Of a stretch of DNA of 57,699 nt, positions 34,346-42,665 are shown in pieces. The DNA is from Oscillospiraceae bacterium (lineage in GTDB: Bacteria; Bacillota_A; Clostridia; Oscillospirales; CAG-272): assembly GCA_015064665.1 (NCBI GenBank), contig SVRU01000003.1:1-57699 (forward strand), written 5' to 3'. The notes under the pieces are model-generated. The model was not told where the DNA came from and did not search any database. It saw nothing but the letters and a program-made list of their open reading frames with translations. Position 1 is the stretch's first letter. Every line of letters begins with the position of its first letter. A program made the position numbers and the translations under genes.

Positions 34346-35967
34346 GTATTGCACGGCTTATATCGTTCAATGATCGAAAATGCGGTTTTCAATCCGTCTA
34401 TTGCCGCGCTCGTTATACCGCCGGCATATCCTGCCCCCTCACCGCACGGATAAATATTATCCGTACCTAAAGCAAGACGCGTGGCGTCATTTCTCAATAT
34501 TCTGACAGGAGAGCTGGTTCTGGTTTCAGCACCTGTCAATACAGCCGCCGATTCGGCAAAGCCTTTTATTTTTTTATCAAAATCATAAAGAGCATTCTTT
34601 ATGGAATCGCATACAAATCCGGGAAGATAATCCTTTGGAGAAGCAAGCTTTACGCTTTTTGAAGCCGCCATATAACTTGGCTCAATATCGCGCGGCTCCG
34701 TTATACACCTGTCATTCAGAAAATCACCGACCGTAACAATCGGCGCCGAATAGTTTCCACCGCCCGACAAAAAAGCGGCTTTTTCTATGTTCCTTTGAAA
34801 TTCAATTGCTTTAAGCGGTGTTGCCCCATAATCGTCCTTAAAAATGCTACAAACAACTGCCGAATTTGAATTTTTACCCGCTCTTGAATGATAGCTCATT
34901 CCGTTAACGGCTAATCCGCCTTCTTCACTGGCTGCCGCAACGACCTCTCCTCCAGGACACATACAGAAGGTATAAACACCGCGAAGTTTGGTGTTATGCG
35001 AAAGATTGTATTCTGCATGACCGAGATTTTTATGCCCTGCAAAATCACCGTATAAAGCTTTATCTATTTTTTCGGTGAGATGTTCGATTCTCATTCCGAC
35101 CGAAAACGGCTTGGCTTCTATTGAAAAGCCGTCGTTAATCATTGAGTGATAGGTATCTCTTGCGCTGTGCCCTATTGCCAGCACCAACGCTCCATATTCA
35201 ATTTCGCCCTTACTTGTAAGAGCGACGGATATTCCGGATTTTTTGACCGATGACAAATACCTTGTATGAAACATTACACGACCGCCAAGCCGCACTATTT
35301 CATTGATAATCCTGTCAATAATAGGAGCAAGAATATCTGTTCCTATATGAGGCTTTGCAAGATATAAAACCTCCTCAGGCGCGCCAAAATCAACAAGACG
35401 TTTTAGCACGAGCGAAGACAAAGGGTCGTTAATTCTGGTAACGAGCTTTCCGTCAGAAAACGTACCGGCACCGCCCGCGCCGAACTGAACGTTTGATTCC
35501 GTGTCAAGAATCTGCAATTTATTAAAACGCTCTACACTCGATTTTCGCTCTGCTATACTCCCGCCTCGTTCAATAAGTATCGGAGCATATCCCATCTCAG
35601 CAAGTGTTAATGCCGCGAAAAGTCCGGCAGGCCCCGAACCGACAACGAGCGGCGGTGCTGACATGCGCTCGCATCCCACGTTAATTTGCTTCGACTGTTT
35701 CAACTCATGAAAAAGAATATCATCTCCGACAAGCTCCTTTTCGGAAACGCCGTCAAAATCACCACGAACCGCAACCGAAAAGACCTGCTTGATATCCTGC
35801 TTGTTTCTCGCGTCGATACTTTTTCTGTAAAGCGAAAATTTTAATGACTGTTTGTTGAACGATAATTTCTTTATTCTCTTCTTTGCAACCGAAAACGCCT
35901 CTTCAGCAGAGGCGTTAACAGACAGCTTTATATTGTTAACTATTAAAACACGAGTTGAAAAACTCAT
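34336..35967 (-). CDS. NAD(P)/FAD-dependent oxidoreductase (COG2509 type)
   Basis: 543 residues. An N-terminal domain of about 100 residues precedes the FAD-binding Rossmann fold: PLVVGSGPAGLFAALTLAEMG near 108-128, then FGAGGAGTFSDGKL and a C-terminal GEGAGYAGGITSAAIDG that closes the FAD site. This is the uncharacterized FAD-dependent dehydrogenase family COG2509, common in Clostridia and Bacteroidetes; substrate unknown. It begins one base after the stop of the 50-residue membrane protein and is therefore probably in the cdaA operon. Confidence 0.88.
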   Translation of the reverse strand: MSFSTRVLIVNNIKLSVNASAEEAFSVAKKRIKKLSFNKQSLKFSLYRKSIDARNKQDIKQVFSVAVRGDFDGVSEKELVGDDILFHELKQSKQINVGCERMSAPPLVVGSGPAGLFAALTLAEMGYAPILIERGGSIAERKSSVERFNKLQILDTESNVQFGAGGAGTFSDGKLVTRINDPLSSLVLKRLVDFGAPEEVLYLAKPHIGTDILAPIIDRIINEIVRLGGRVMFHTRYLSSVKKSGISVALTSKGEIEYGALVLAIGHSARDTYHSMINDGFSIEAKPFSVGMRIEHLTEKIDKALYGDFAGHKNLGHAEYNLSHNTKLRGVYTFCMCPGGEVVAAASEEGGLAVNGMSYHSRAGKNSNSAVVCSIFKDDYGATPLKAIEFQRNIEKAAFLSGGGNYSAPIVTVGDFLNDRCITEPRDIEPSYMAASKSVKLASPKDYLPGFVCDSIKNALYDFDKKIKGFAESAAVLTGAETRTSSPVRILRNDATRLALGTDNIYPCGEGAGYAGGITSAAIDGLKTAFSIIERYKPCNTGG

Positions 35968-35968
35968 T

Positions 35969-36121
35969 TTAACCTCTTAGAAAGTGCGGAAGAGAGCAAA
36001 ACGCCGTGTTTTCAAATTCCGCGTTATATTTGACAATCATCCAAATCATAAAAGCAACGGCGAGGCATATAAAAGCTGTAAGCAAAGTACTTATTTTAAT
36101 GCCGAAAATTCTTTTTCTCAT
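35969..36121 (-). CDS. 50-residue single-pass membrane protein after cdaA
   Basis: A short open frame not recognised as any family. The start ATG (36119-36121) lies 12 bases after the cdaA stop, with TTGAGGT upstream as ribosome site, and TAA is at 35969-35971. The protein starts MRKRIFGIKI, then has one hydrophobic segment at about 11-30 (STLLTAFICLAVAFMIWMIV), then KYNAEFENTAF and a short tail. The positive-inside rule places the N-terminus in the cytosol. The gene is packed between cdaA and the oxidoreductase gene (one base apart), which argues that it is translated. In other Firmicutes cdaR (ybbR), encoding a one-span CdaA regulator, sits here, so this could be a minimal stand-in, or unrelated. 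Confidence 0.6.
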   Translation of the reverse strand: MRKRIFGIKISTLLTAFICLAVAFMIWMIVKYNAEFENTAFCSLPHFLRG

Positions 36122-36133
36122 ATTTGATTTACC

Positions 36134-36997
36134 TCAATTATCAATATCTGATTGAGATTTTCTCAATATTTTCTTTGTAAGAAACGATCTTAAGGATTCA
36201 GCCGTATAACCTCTTGTCAGGCTACAATCGTAAGCGACAGAAATGGTTCCGGTTTCCTCGGAAACGACAATAACTATCGCGTCGCTCGTTTCGCTCATAC
36301 CTATTGCCGCTCTGTGACGCGTTCCAAGGTCGGCATCAACGTCGGTACGCCTTGTAAGCGGAAGCAAACAACCTGCGGCTGCTATACGGGCATCATCGAT
36401 TACTATTGCACCGTCGTGAAGCGGAGCTTTATTAAAAAAGATATTCCTTATCAGAAACGAATTTACATCGGAATTGATGGTAATACCCGTTTCTATAATT
36501 TCATCAAGCTTCGTCGTTCTCGATATTACTATTAACGCACCTGTTTTTGTGCGCGAAAGGTCGTTAACAGCCGAACAAATCTGAGCAATTGCCTTTGAAT
36601 ACATCTGTCTTTTATGCTTTTGATCGCTGAAGGACATAATTCCGAGAACGGAACCCGTTCCCACTTTTTCAAGTGCGTCGCGAATTTCGGGCTGAAAAAG
36701 AATAATCAAGGCAAGCACGCCAATATCCAGTATAGCCGAAAAGATAAAGTAGGTTGCGTCAAGATTAAAGATATAGGCAACGAAGGTCAATGCGACGATG
36801 AGTACGACTCCCAGCAGCAAAACGCCCGCTTTTCTGCTCTTAAAAAATCTGAAGCCCAAAAAAAGTATTGCAGCAAGTAAAACTATGTCAATTGCATCGG
36901 TAACGGCAAATTCAACAAATGCGTTTTTTACGGATGCAAAAAAATTTGAAAATGATTCGCCGATATCTCCTGCTGATAATTTAATCAAAGTATTCAT
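36134..36997 (-). CDS. cdaA: Diadenylate cyclase CdaA
   Basis: 287 residues. Three membrane helices in the first 100 residues are followed by the DAC domain: LHDGAIVI (DGA motif, 195-197) and GTRHRAAIG (RHR motif, 227-229). It makes c-di-AMP from two ATP at the membrane and so controls potassium and osmolyte balance and wall homeostasis. In Bacillus and most Firmicutes the operon is cdaA-cdaR-glmM; here cdaR and glmM are not next to it. A sigma-A promoter is at 37057-37085. Confidence 0.95.
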   Translation of the reverse strand: MNTLIKLSAGDIGESFSNFFASVKNAFVEFAVTDAIDIVLLAAILFLGFRFFKSRKAGVLLLGVVLIVALTFVAYIFNLDATYFIFSAILDIGVLALIILFQPEIRDALEKVGTGSVLGIMSFSDQKHKRQMYSKAIAQICSAVNDLSRTKTGALIVISRTTKLDEIIETGITINSDVNSFLIRNIFFNKAPLHDGAIVIDDARIAAAGCLLPLTRRTDVDADLGTRHRAAIGMSETSDAIVIVVSEETGTISVAYDCSLTRGYTAESLRSFLTKKILRKSQSDIDN

Positions 36998-37056
36998 ATA
37001 ATAAACCCCTTAGCAAATCCGCCTTAAGAAGAAAATATTTAAAATATAACAGATTA

Positions 37057-37085
37057 ATTATATCACATTATCCCTTCGAATGCAA
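37057..37085 (-). promoter_or_regulatory. Promoter of the cdaA operon
   Basis: On the minus strand TTGCAT (37085-37080) and TATAAT (37062-37057) with a 17-base spacer, and TGTGA directly before the -10 (an extended -10-like TG). Confidence 0.72.
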
Positions 37086-37123
37086 TGCTTTTGAAAAAAT
37101 TTATAAATTTTTATAGATTTATA

Positions 37124-37152
37124 TTGACAATTACACAAAAAAATCATATAAT
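37124..37152 (+). promoter_or_regulatory. Strong sigma-A promoter of the Crp/ABC operon
   Basis: TTGACA (37124-37129) and TATAAT (37147-37152) with exactly 17 bases between them, both perfect consensus hexamers. Predicted start near 37159, inside the palindrome that follows. Confidence 0.88.
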
Positions 37153-37168
37153 TGTATCAAATGATACA
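37153..37168. promoter_or_regulatory. Palindromic operator over +1 of the Crp/ABC operon
   Basis: TGTATCA-AA-TGATACA is a perfect 16-base palindrome, adjacent to the -10 and spanning the start site. Length and half-site layout fit a Crp/Fnr-family dimer, and the first gene of the operon encodes such a protein, so negative autoregulation is the simple model. Confidence 0.6.
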
Positions 37169-37182
37169 GTTTTGGTGAATTT

Positions 37183-37857
37183 ATGAAAAACAATTTGATT
37201 GAGTTTTTAACCGACGTTTTCCTATTCTCGAACGTTTCACAGGAAAAAATTATTGAAATACTGAACGGCATCACACCGGAAATTAAAAAATACTCCCGCA
37301 AGGATGAGATATATACCCCACATGATTACGAGCATAAACTATGTTTCATATTGAGCGGCGAATGTACGGTTGAGCGCGTTAGATGCGACGGAAATTCGGT
37401 ACCGCTGAACACTTTGAAAAAGGGACAGTCTTTTGGAATTATGACGATTCTCTCCTGCGAGGAAGAGTTTCCCACAAGGGTCGTAGCAAAACGCGACTCG
37501 GAAATACTTTTTATATCCAAAACCGATACTCTCCGTCTTATACAAACCTATCCGAACATTGCGATGAACGTAATAAACTTTTTAGCCAAGAAAATATCTT
37601 TTCTGAATACAAAAGTAGCAACTTTTTCATCCTCAACAGTAGAAGCCAAGCTGTCAAACTATATTTTGTCGGAGTGCAAAAAACAGATGTCTGCTGAAAT
37701 TTCCTTTAACTGCAAAAAAAGCGCAGAAGCTATCAGTGCAGGGCGGGCTTCACTGTACAGAGCCATCGCATCGCTTACCGAAGCAGGAATAATAAAACTA
37801 GAGAATCAAAAAATTTATATATTAGACCGTGAAGGTCTTGAAAGGAATTCAAAATGA
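37183..37857 (+). CDS. Crp/Fnr-family transcriptional regulator
   Basis: 224 residues. An N-terminal cyclic-nucleotide-binding-like jelly roll (about 15-125; FILSGECTVERV, LKKGQSFGIMTIL) and a C-terminal winged helix with SAEAISAGRASLYRAIASL (about 178-200) as recognition region. The FNR cluster of N-terminal cysteines is absent, and the arginine/serine cAMP pocket (RSSAR-like) is not visible, so the ligand is probably neither iron-sulfur nor cAMP. The stop overlaps the ATG of the substrate-binding protein by four bases, so it likely controls this importer. The palindrome at 37153-37168 is its probable own operator. Confidence 0.88.
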   Translation: MKNNLIEFLTDVFLFSNVSQEKIIEILNGITPEIKKYSRKDEIYTPHDYEHKLCFILSGECTVERVRCDGNSVPLNTLKKGQSFGIMTILSCEEEFPTRVVAKRDSEILFISKTDTLRLIQTYPNIAMNVINFLAKKISFLNTKVATFSSSTVEAKLSNYILSECKKQMSAEISFNCKKSAEAISAGRASLYRAIASLTEAGIIKLENQKIYILDREGLERNSK

Positions 37858-38858
37858 AAAAACTTCTCGCAACATTTCTCACAATTGCAATTACTCTTCT
37901 CACACTCGTCGGATGCGGCGAAAGCAAAACTCCCGATAACACGCAAATTAAGGTTGGATTTTTATCCGGTCCTACCGGCGTAGGCATGGCAAAGCTAATA
38001 AACGACAACGGCGGACTTGAAGGAAACGAAAAATATTCATTCCGTTCGTATGCAGCGGAAAAATCTCCTACCGAAGCAGCAAAAGGCGAACTTTTAGCCG
38101 GCAAAATAGACGTTATATGTCTTCCTACCAACGAGGCTGCCGTTTACTTTAACACAACCGATGACAACTGTGTTATTCTCTCCATAAACACCCTCAACAC
38201 CCTCTTCTTCATTTCCGATGAAAACAACACCGTCACCTCTCTTGCCGACCTTAAGGACAAAACCGTTTACACATGCGAAAAAGGAACGCCGAAGGTTGTT
38301 CTTGAGCATCTCTTGGCGCAAGCCAATATCAACGCTACCGTTTCAACAGTCTCCCCCGGCGGAGAAACCATAGGCTCTCCCGACGACCTCAAGCAGCAGA
38401 TAATCAAGGGTACCGTTCCGATTGCGTTTGCGCCCGAACCCATAGTATCGGCAACGTCTTTCGCAAGAAGCAATTCCGGAAAAACACCCTACTCCGTAGA
38501 TTTAAGCTGTGATGATGCATGGAACGCCAATTGCGATTCAACTCTCGCTATGGGATGCATAATCGCAAGCAAGAGTTTCGTAGAAAAGCACCCGACCGTT
38601 ATTGACGAATTTCTCACTGAATACAAGGCTTCGATCGAATATATTTCAAGCTCTCAAAACATTGATTCTGCCGCAACTTATGTTGTGAATGCAGGAATTT
38701 TACCTAACGCAACAGTTGCAAAATCAGCACTTCAAAATCTTGGAAATTCAATTGCATACATTGACGGAAAAGCAATGAAAACAACCCTTCAAGAATTCTA
38801 TAAAGAACTGGGAATAAAGTCTCCCGCAGATGCTTTCTACTATGAAAAAAAGAATTAA
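37854..38858 (+). CDS. ABC transporter substrate-binding lipoprotein (SsuA/NMT1-like)
   Basis: 334 residues. A lipoprotein signal peptide with lipobox LVGC, lipidated cysteine at about 21, followed by a short linker and a periplasmic-binding fold: QIKVGFLSGPTGVGMAKLIND, AGKIDVICLPTNEAAVYF, GCIIASKSFVEKHPTVIDEFL. The last pattern is typical of NMT1/THI5/SsuA/TauA proteins for sulfonates, nitrate, or thiamine precursors. Substrate cannot be assigned. GAAAGGAATTC precedes the start. The operon has regulator, binding protein, permease and ATPase, each overlapping the next. Confidence 0.88.
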   Translation: MKKLLATFLTIAITLLTLVGCGESKTPDNTQIKVGFLSGPTGVGMAKLINDNGGLEGNEKYSFRSYAAEKSPTEAAKGELLAGKIDVICLPTNEAAVYFNTTDDNCVILSINTLNTLFFISDENNTVTSLADLKDKTVYTCEKGTPKVVLEHLLAQANINATVSTVSPGGETIGSPDDLKQQIIKGTVPIAFAPEPIVSATSFARSNSGKTPYSVDLSCDDAWNANCDSTLAMGCIIASKSFVEKHPTVIDEFLTEYKASIEYISSSQNIDSAATYVVNAGILPNATVAKSALQNLGNSIAYIDGKAMKTTLQEFYKELGIKSPADAFYYEKKN

Positions 38859-39585
38859 ATCAGCATTAAAAATTCTTCTTCCGATTCTTTTTTGGCTTAT
38901 GGTTTGGGAGGTCGCGGCAATTATAATCGACTTCCCATACTTTCTGCCTGACATCCCCCTGACCTTTAAGGCACTGCTCGAAATTATCACCGCAAAATCA
39001 ACGTATGAAATACTTTTTCAAACCTTTTCAAGAGTCATAATGTCAATAATTATCAGCGCGTTTTTTGCAGTTATTTTTGCCGTTTTATCGCATATGTTCG
39101 ACGTCGTAAAAATAATTCTTACCCCCCTTCTTGCCGTCATGAAGTCGGTTCCCGTTGCTATTTTTTCAATACTTTTTTACGTATTTATCCGAGGTGACGT
39201 TATACCCGTGCTTATCGCATTTTTTATGATTATGCCGATGATATGGCAGAATTTAATAGACGGTTATAATTCCATTGATAAAAATCTTTACGAGGTTTGC
39301 AAGGCGTATCAATTTTCGTTCAAAAAAAAGATGAAAATTTTAATATTACCTGCTCTTTTAAAATTTTTCATCCCCGCCGTTATCACCTCGGTTGGCTTTG
39401 CATGGAAAGCCGTTATATCCTCGGAAATTCTTGTTCGAACGGTTGACTCGGTCGGACGGATGATTTCGGATTCAAAATATCAGATGGATACGGCTTCGTC
39501 GTTTGCATGGACTTTCATAGCAATAATTCTCAGCATTTGCCTTGAAAAAGCAATCAAGCACCTGCTTGGGAGGTGTAAAATATGA
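38842..39585 (+). CDS. ABC transporter permease (SsuC/TauC type)
   Basis: 247 residues with about six membrane helices. The EAA loop that docks the ATPase is seen as LYEVCKAYQFSFKKKMKILILPALLKFF (split: LYEVCKAYQF, then KILILPALLKFF, around 155-180). The start is taken as the ATG at 38842 (MKKRIKSALK), 17 bases before the end of the binding-protein gene; an ATG at 38830 would add four residues. Neither has a clear ribosome site, which suggests coupling. Confidence 0.88.
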   Translation: MKKRIKSALKILLPILFWLMVWEVAAIIIDFPYFLPDIPLTFKALLEIITAKSTYEILFQTFSRVIMSIIISAFFAVIFAVLSHMFDVVKIILTPLLAVMKSVPVAIFSILFYVFIRGDVIPVLIAFFMIMPMIWQNLIDGYNSIDKNLYEVCKAYQFSFKKKMKILILPALLKFFIPAVITSVGFAWKAVISSEILVRTVDSVGRMISDSKYQMDTASSFAWTFIAIILSICLEKAIKHLLGRCKI

Positions 39586-40166
39586 GCTTAAAGCTTATAA
39601 ATATTTCTAAAAATTTCAAAAAAAAGATAATTCTTAACGGATTTTCATATGAGTTTTCTGAAACGGGTATTTATGCACTTATCGGAAACAGCGGCGCAGG
39701 AAAAACCACCCTTTTGCGAATTATTTCAGGTCTTGATACAGATTATAGCGGCGAGGTTATTGGAGGAGGAATCGCTAATACGGCGTTCGCCTTTCAGGAA
39801 TACCGCCTTTTTCCGCAACTCTCAGCCATCGACAACGCCGTGGCTGCAAACGGAGAGATTGGCAACGTACGCCTTGCGGAAAAAGCAAAAGACCTTTTAT
39901 TACGGCTCGGATTCAACAACGACGATCTTTCTCTTTTACCGTTTGAATTATCGGGCGGAATGAGACAACGAGTTTCTCTTGCCCGCGCAATTCTCAGAGA
40001 TGCTCCCGTACTGTTGCTCGATGAACCGACGAAAGAGCTTGATGAAGGAATAAGAAGCTCTCTTTATGAAATTATAAAGGAAGAAAGCAAGCAAAGGCTT
40101 GTAATAATAGTTTCGCATCACAACGAGGATTTTGAGTTTACCGACGCAGAAAAAATTTATATTTAA
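39582..40166 (+). CDS. ABC transporter ATP-binding protein, short
   Basis: 194 residues, shorter than the usual 230-260 of SsuB/TauB ATPases but complete: Walker A GNSGAGKTT (about 35-43), Q-loop AFQEYRLFPQL, signature LSGGMRQRVSLARA, Walker B VLLLDEPTKELDE, H-loop VSHH. The C-terminal extension after the H-loop is trimmed. GGGAGGTG lies before the ATG, which overlaps the permease stop (ATGA). Powers the importer. Confidence 0.9.
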   Translation: MSLKLINISKNFKKKIILNGFSYEFSETGIYALIGNSGAGKTTLLRIISGLDTDYSGEVIGGGIANTAFAFQEYRLFPQLSAIDNAVAANGEIGNVRLAEKAKDLLLRLGFNNDDLSLLPFELSGGMRQRVSLARAILRDAPVLLLDEPTKELDEGIRSSLYEIIKEESKQRLVIIVSHHNEDFEFTDAEKIYI

Positions 40167-40170
40167 TTTA

Positions 40171-40250
40171 AAGACGAAGCGCTTTTATAACCGCCCCGAA
40201 AGTCAAACACTTTTGCGGTTTATATTAAGTATGCTTCGTCTTATTTATTT
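40171..40250 (+). terminator. Nested terminator-like stem after the ABC operon
   Basis: Outer arms AAGACGAAGC (40171-40180) and GCTTCGTCTT (40233-40242) enclose an inner pair TAACCGC (40188-40194) / GCGGTTTA (40215-40222) and a small AAAGT/ACTTT stem. T-rich sequence follows. A branched, larger than usual terminator. Confidence 0.6.
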
Positions 40251-40271
40251 AATATATTTTATTAAAATCTA

Positions 40272-40300
40272 TTGACTTATTTTGAATTTGGTGGTATAGT
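40272..40300 (+). promoter_or_regulatory. Promoter of the decarboxylase operon
   Basis: TTGACT (40272-40277) and TATAGT (40295-40300), 17-base spacer. The predicted start is near 40307, which leaves a leader of about 100 bases before the carboxyltransferase start. Confidence 0.75.
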
Positions 40301-40378
40301 ATAGTTGGTGAAAATTGGGCATATTAATGATTTTATGTCTTTTTTTCCAAAATTTGATATTATTATGGAAGGAGAGAT

Positions 40379-40411
40379 TTGCTTTATCAGCAAATCGGGA
40401 ATTCGGTTTGA
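40379..40411 (+). CDS. Putative 10-residue leader ORF coupled to the carboxyltransferase
   Basis: TTG at 40379 lies 3-5 bases after the strong ribosome site GGAAGGAGAG (40367-40376), which otherwise serves no gene. The frame reads MLYQQIGNSV and stops at TGA 40409-40411, overlapping the TTG start of the carboxyltransferase (TTGA). This is the layout of a translationally coupled leader peptide. An alternative ORF from ATG 40365 (21 codons, MEGEICFISK...) overlaps too but lacks a ribosome site. Purely sequence-based. Confidence 0.35.
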   Translation: MLYQQIGNSV

Positions 40412-41841
40412 ACAAATACACAAAAACTGAAATCTGTGGACTTCCGACGGTTAAAGAACTTCGCGCTGCTCTTGCAAGTGAAAACTCTACTGCAAGAGAA
40501 CGCATTGCGCTCCTTTTCGACAAAAACACCTTTGTTGAAATGAACGCATATGCAAAGCGCGCCTTTTCCGATTTCTTGTCCACGGAAAACGCAAACGAAT
40601 TTGAAGGTGTTATCTGCGGCTACGGAGCAATTGACGGCAAGCTCGTCTTTGCATTTGCGGAGGACTCTTCAAGAATGAATGGTGTAATCGATGAACGCCA
40701 TGCAAAGAAAATTGCCGACGTCTACAAGCTTGCCACCGAAAACGGCGCGCCTGTTATCGGAATTTTCGACTCTAACGGAACTGATATTTTCCAGGGCACC
40801 GTTGGTCTTGCAGCGTACGGAAGAATTGCTGCATGCGTATCAAAGGCTTCGGGAGTAATCCCCCAGATAGCATTCGTATCCGGCAAATGCATCGGAACGT
40901 CGGCAGCAATTGCATCAATGTTTGACTTCGTTGTAAAAAGCTCTGATGCTCAGTTCTACGTTTCATCACCCAACCTCACGGGCGCTGAGGGCGCGCAGGA
41001 CAGTGTTCTTGCATACACGGCATCTGCCGAGCAGTGCGCGGCGTACGTAAGAAGCCTCGTATCCTTTATTCCCGACAATGCTTCGCAGGGCGTTATCGTA
41101 AACGAATGTGCCGATAACCTCAACAAAATGCTTGGCGAGCTTGATTTTTCAGGTGAAGCTCTTGCTGAAATCTCAGTGATAGCAGATAACAGCGTATTCT
41201 ACGAGGTTGCGCACGACTTTGAGCCTGCCGTTTCAACGGCTTTTGCAACCGTTGGCGGTGTTAAGTGCGGTATCGTTGCTAACTCGTTCGCTGTAAACGA
41301 CGGTAAGCTTTCGGTAAGCGTTGCAAGAAAAATCGCAAAGTTTGTAAACTTCTGTGACGCGTTCTCTCTTCCCGTCGTAACCCTCGTTGATTCACTTGGT
41401 CTTACCGTTGAGAGTGCAAACGAAACTTCCTATTTTGCGCCCGAGCTTGCAAAGCTTGCTTTTGCATACTCAACCGCAACCGTTCCGAAAGTAACCGTTA
41501 TACTCGGTCATGCAATCGGCGCATCCTTTGTCCTTCTCGGTTCGAAGGCACTTGGCGCTGACCTTGTTTATGCAACCGATAAATCCGAAATCGGCGCTTT
41601 GAACGCTGAGCGCGGCGTCGCATTTTCTTGGGATAAATACATCACTCTTGAAAAAAAACGTGAAGAATTTATAAACGAGTGGAAAGCCTCGGTTTCTTCA
41701 CCTGCGGTTGCTGCTGCAAGCGGCGAGATTGACGATATCATCAGCGTAAACGAATTAAGAGCAAGAATCTGCTCTGCCCTTCTTATGCTTTCTGCTAAGA
41801 ACGTTGCTCCCATCTCGCGCCGCAAAGTACTTCCTCTTTAA
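40408..41841 (+). CDS. Carboxyltransferase subunit, MmdA / 12S type, divergent
   Basis: 477 residues from the TTG at 40408. The frame is open to 40315, but that N-terminus is hydrophobic and has no ribosome site; STARERIALLFDKNTFVEM near residue 27 is the normal family beginning. Two crotonase-like halves follow: EGVICGYGAIDGKLVFAFAED and, in the second, VARKIAKFVNFCDAFSLPVVTLVD. The family moves carboxyl groups between biotin and acyl-CoA (methylmalonyl-CoA decarboxylase alpha, propionyl-CoA carboxylase beta, transcarboxylase 12S). The acyl-CoA region GKCIGTSAAIASMFDFVV and the block VYATDKSEIGAL are clearly diverged from MmdA, so the acyl-CoA is uncertain. First gene of a five-gene operon. 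Confidence 0.8.
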   Translation: MNKYTKTEICGLPTVKELRAALASENSTARERIALLFDKNTFVEMNAYAKRAFSDFLSTENANEFEGVICGYGAIDGKLVFAFAEDSSRMNGVIDERHAKKIADVYKLATENGAPVIGIFDSNGTDIFQGTVGLAAYGRIAACVSKASGVIPQIAFVSGKCIGTSAAIASMFDFVVKSSDAQFYVSSPNLTGAEGAQDSVLAYTASAEQCAAYVRSLVSFIPDNASQGVIVNECADNLNKMLGELDFSGEALAEISVIADNSVFYEVAHDFEPAVSTAFATVGGVKCGIVANSFAVNDGKLSVSVARKIAKFVNFCDAFSLPVVTLVDSLGLTVESANETSYFAPELAKLAFAYSTATVPKVTVILGHAIGASFVLLGSKALGADLVYATDKSEIGALNAERGVAFSWDKYITLEKKREEFINEWKASVSSPAVAAASGEIDDIISVNELRARICSALLMLSAKNVAPISRRKVLPL

Positions 41842-41857
41842 TTCGGAGGGATAAATA

Positions 41858-42199
41858 ATGAATATGCTTTTAATATCTTCCGAAAAATACGGTGAAATAT
41901 TAACCGCCGGCGAAGCTCTTGAATTTGGCGGAATGATGGTACTTCTCGGTATGGTGGCAATATTTGCCGTGCTTGGCATTATCTGGGCTATACTGACCTT
42001 GTTCAAGTCGGTTTTCGGAAGCATAAATGCTAAAGAAAAGCCTGCAAAAGTTAAGGCAGAACCGACGTTTGCTCCCGCACCCGTATATGCTGCGCAGGAT
42101 GCCGAAATCGTTGCTGTCATAGCAGCGGCAATCGCTATGGCTGAAAGCGAATCCGGAAACGGCGCAAAATTCAGAGTTGTTTCATTCAGAAGAAAATAA
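41858..42199 (+). CDS. Gamma/delta subunit of the Na+-pumping decarboxylase (OadG/MmdD-like)
   Basis: 113 residues. One membrane helix (about 22-50, GGMMVLLGMVAIFAVLGIIWAI) followed by a Lys/Ala/Pro-rich cytosolic tail ending in FRVVSFRRK. OadG-type subunits anchor the carboxyltransferase to the beta subunit and help assembly. GGAGGGA precedes the ATG, 16 bases after the carboxyltransferase stop. Confidence 0.85.
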   Translation: MNMLLISSEKYGEILTAGEALEFGGMMVLLGMVAIFAVLGIIWAILTLFKSVFGSINAKEKPAKVKAEPTFAPAPVYAAQDAEIVAVIAAAIAMAESESGNGAKFRVVSFRRK

Positions 42200-42231
42200 T
42201 TTGTTTTCACAAATACGAAAGGATTATAATT

Positions 42232-42639
42232 ATGAAAAAATATAATATTACCGTTAACGGTACGACCTATGAGGTTATCGTAGAGGAGGCAGGCGAGGTT
42301 GCATCTGCTCCCGTTGCAGTATCTGCTCCCGTCTCTGCTCCCGTCTCTGCTCCTGCCGCTGCTCCGGCACCCGCTCCTGCTCCCGCAACACCTAAGGCTG
42401 CACCTGCAGCATCCGGCGCACAAGGCGCAAACAAGGTTACAGCTCCCATGCCCGGAACTATTCTTGACGTTAAGGTTTCGGTTGGTCAGAGCGTTAAGAA
42501 GGGCGACGTAATATGCGTTCTTGAAGCTATGAAAATGGAAAACGATATCCCCGCTCCCTGCGACGGCGTTATTGCATCTGTCAGCGTTCAGAAGGGCGCT
42601 TCGGTTAATGCAAACGACGTAATTGCTACAATGAACTGA
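42232..42639 (+). CDS. Biotin carboxyl carrier protein of the decarboxylase (MmdC/1.3S-like)
   Basis: 135 residues. A short N-terminal strand (MKKYNITVNGTTYEVIVEE), an Ala/Pro/Val linker (about 24-66) encoded by imperfect repeats of GCTCCCGTCTCT, and a biotinyl domain (about 67-135) with the biotinylated lysine at 101 in EAMKMEND. It carries CO2 between the carboxyltransferases and the membrane beta subunit. AAAGGATT precedes the ATG. The only biotin domain in the operon, so both carboxyltransferases must share it. Confidence 0.94.
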   Translation: MKKYNITVNGTTYEVIVEEAGEVASAPVAVSAPVSAPVSAPAAAPAPAPAPATPKAAPAASGAQGANKVTAPMPGTILDVKVSVGQSVKKGDVICVLEAMKMENDIPAPCDGVIASVSVQKGASVNANDVIATMN

Positions 42640-42665
42640 CTTATTTTTCAGCAGAGGTAATATAA

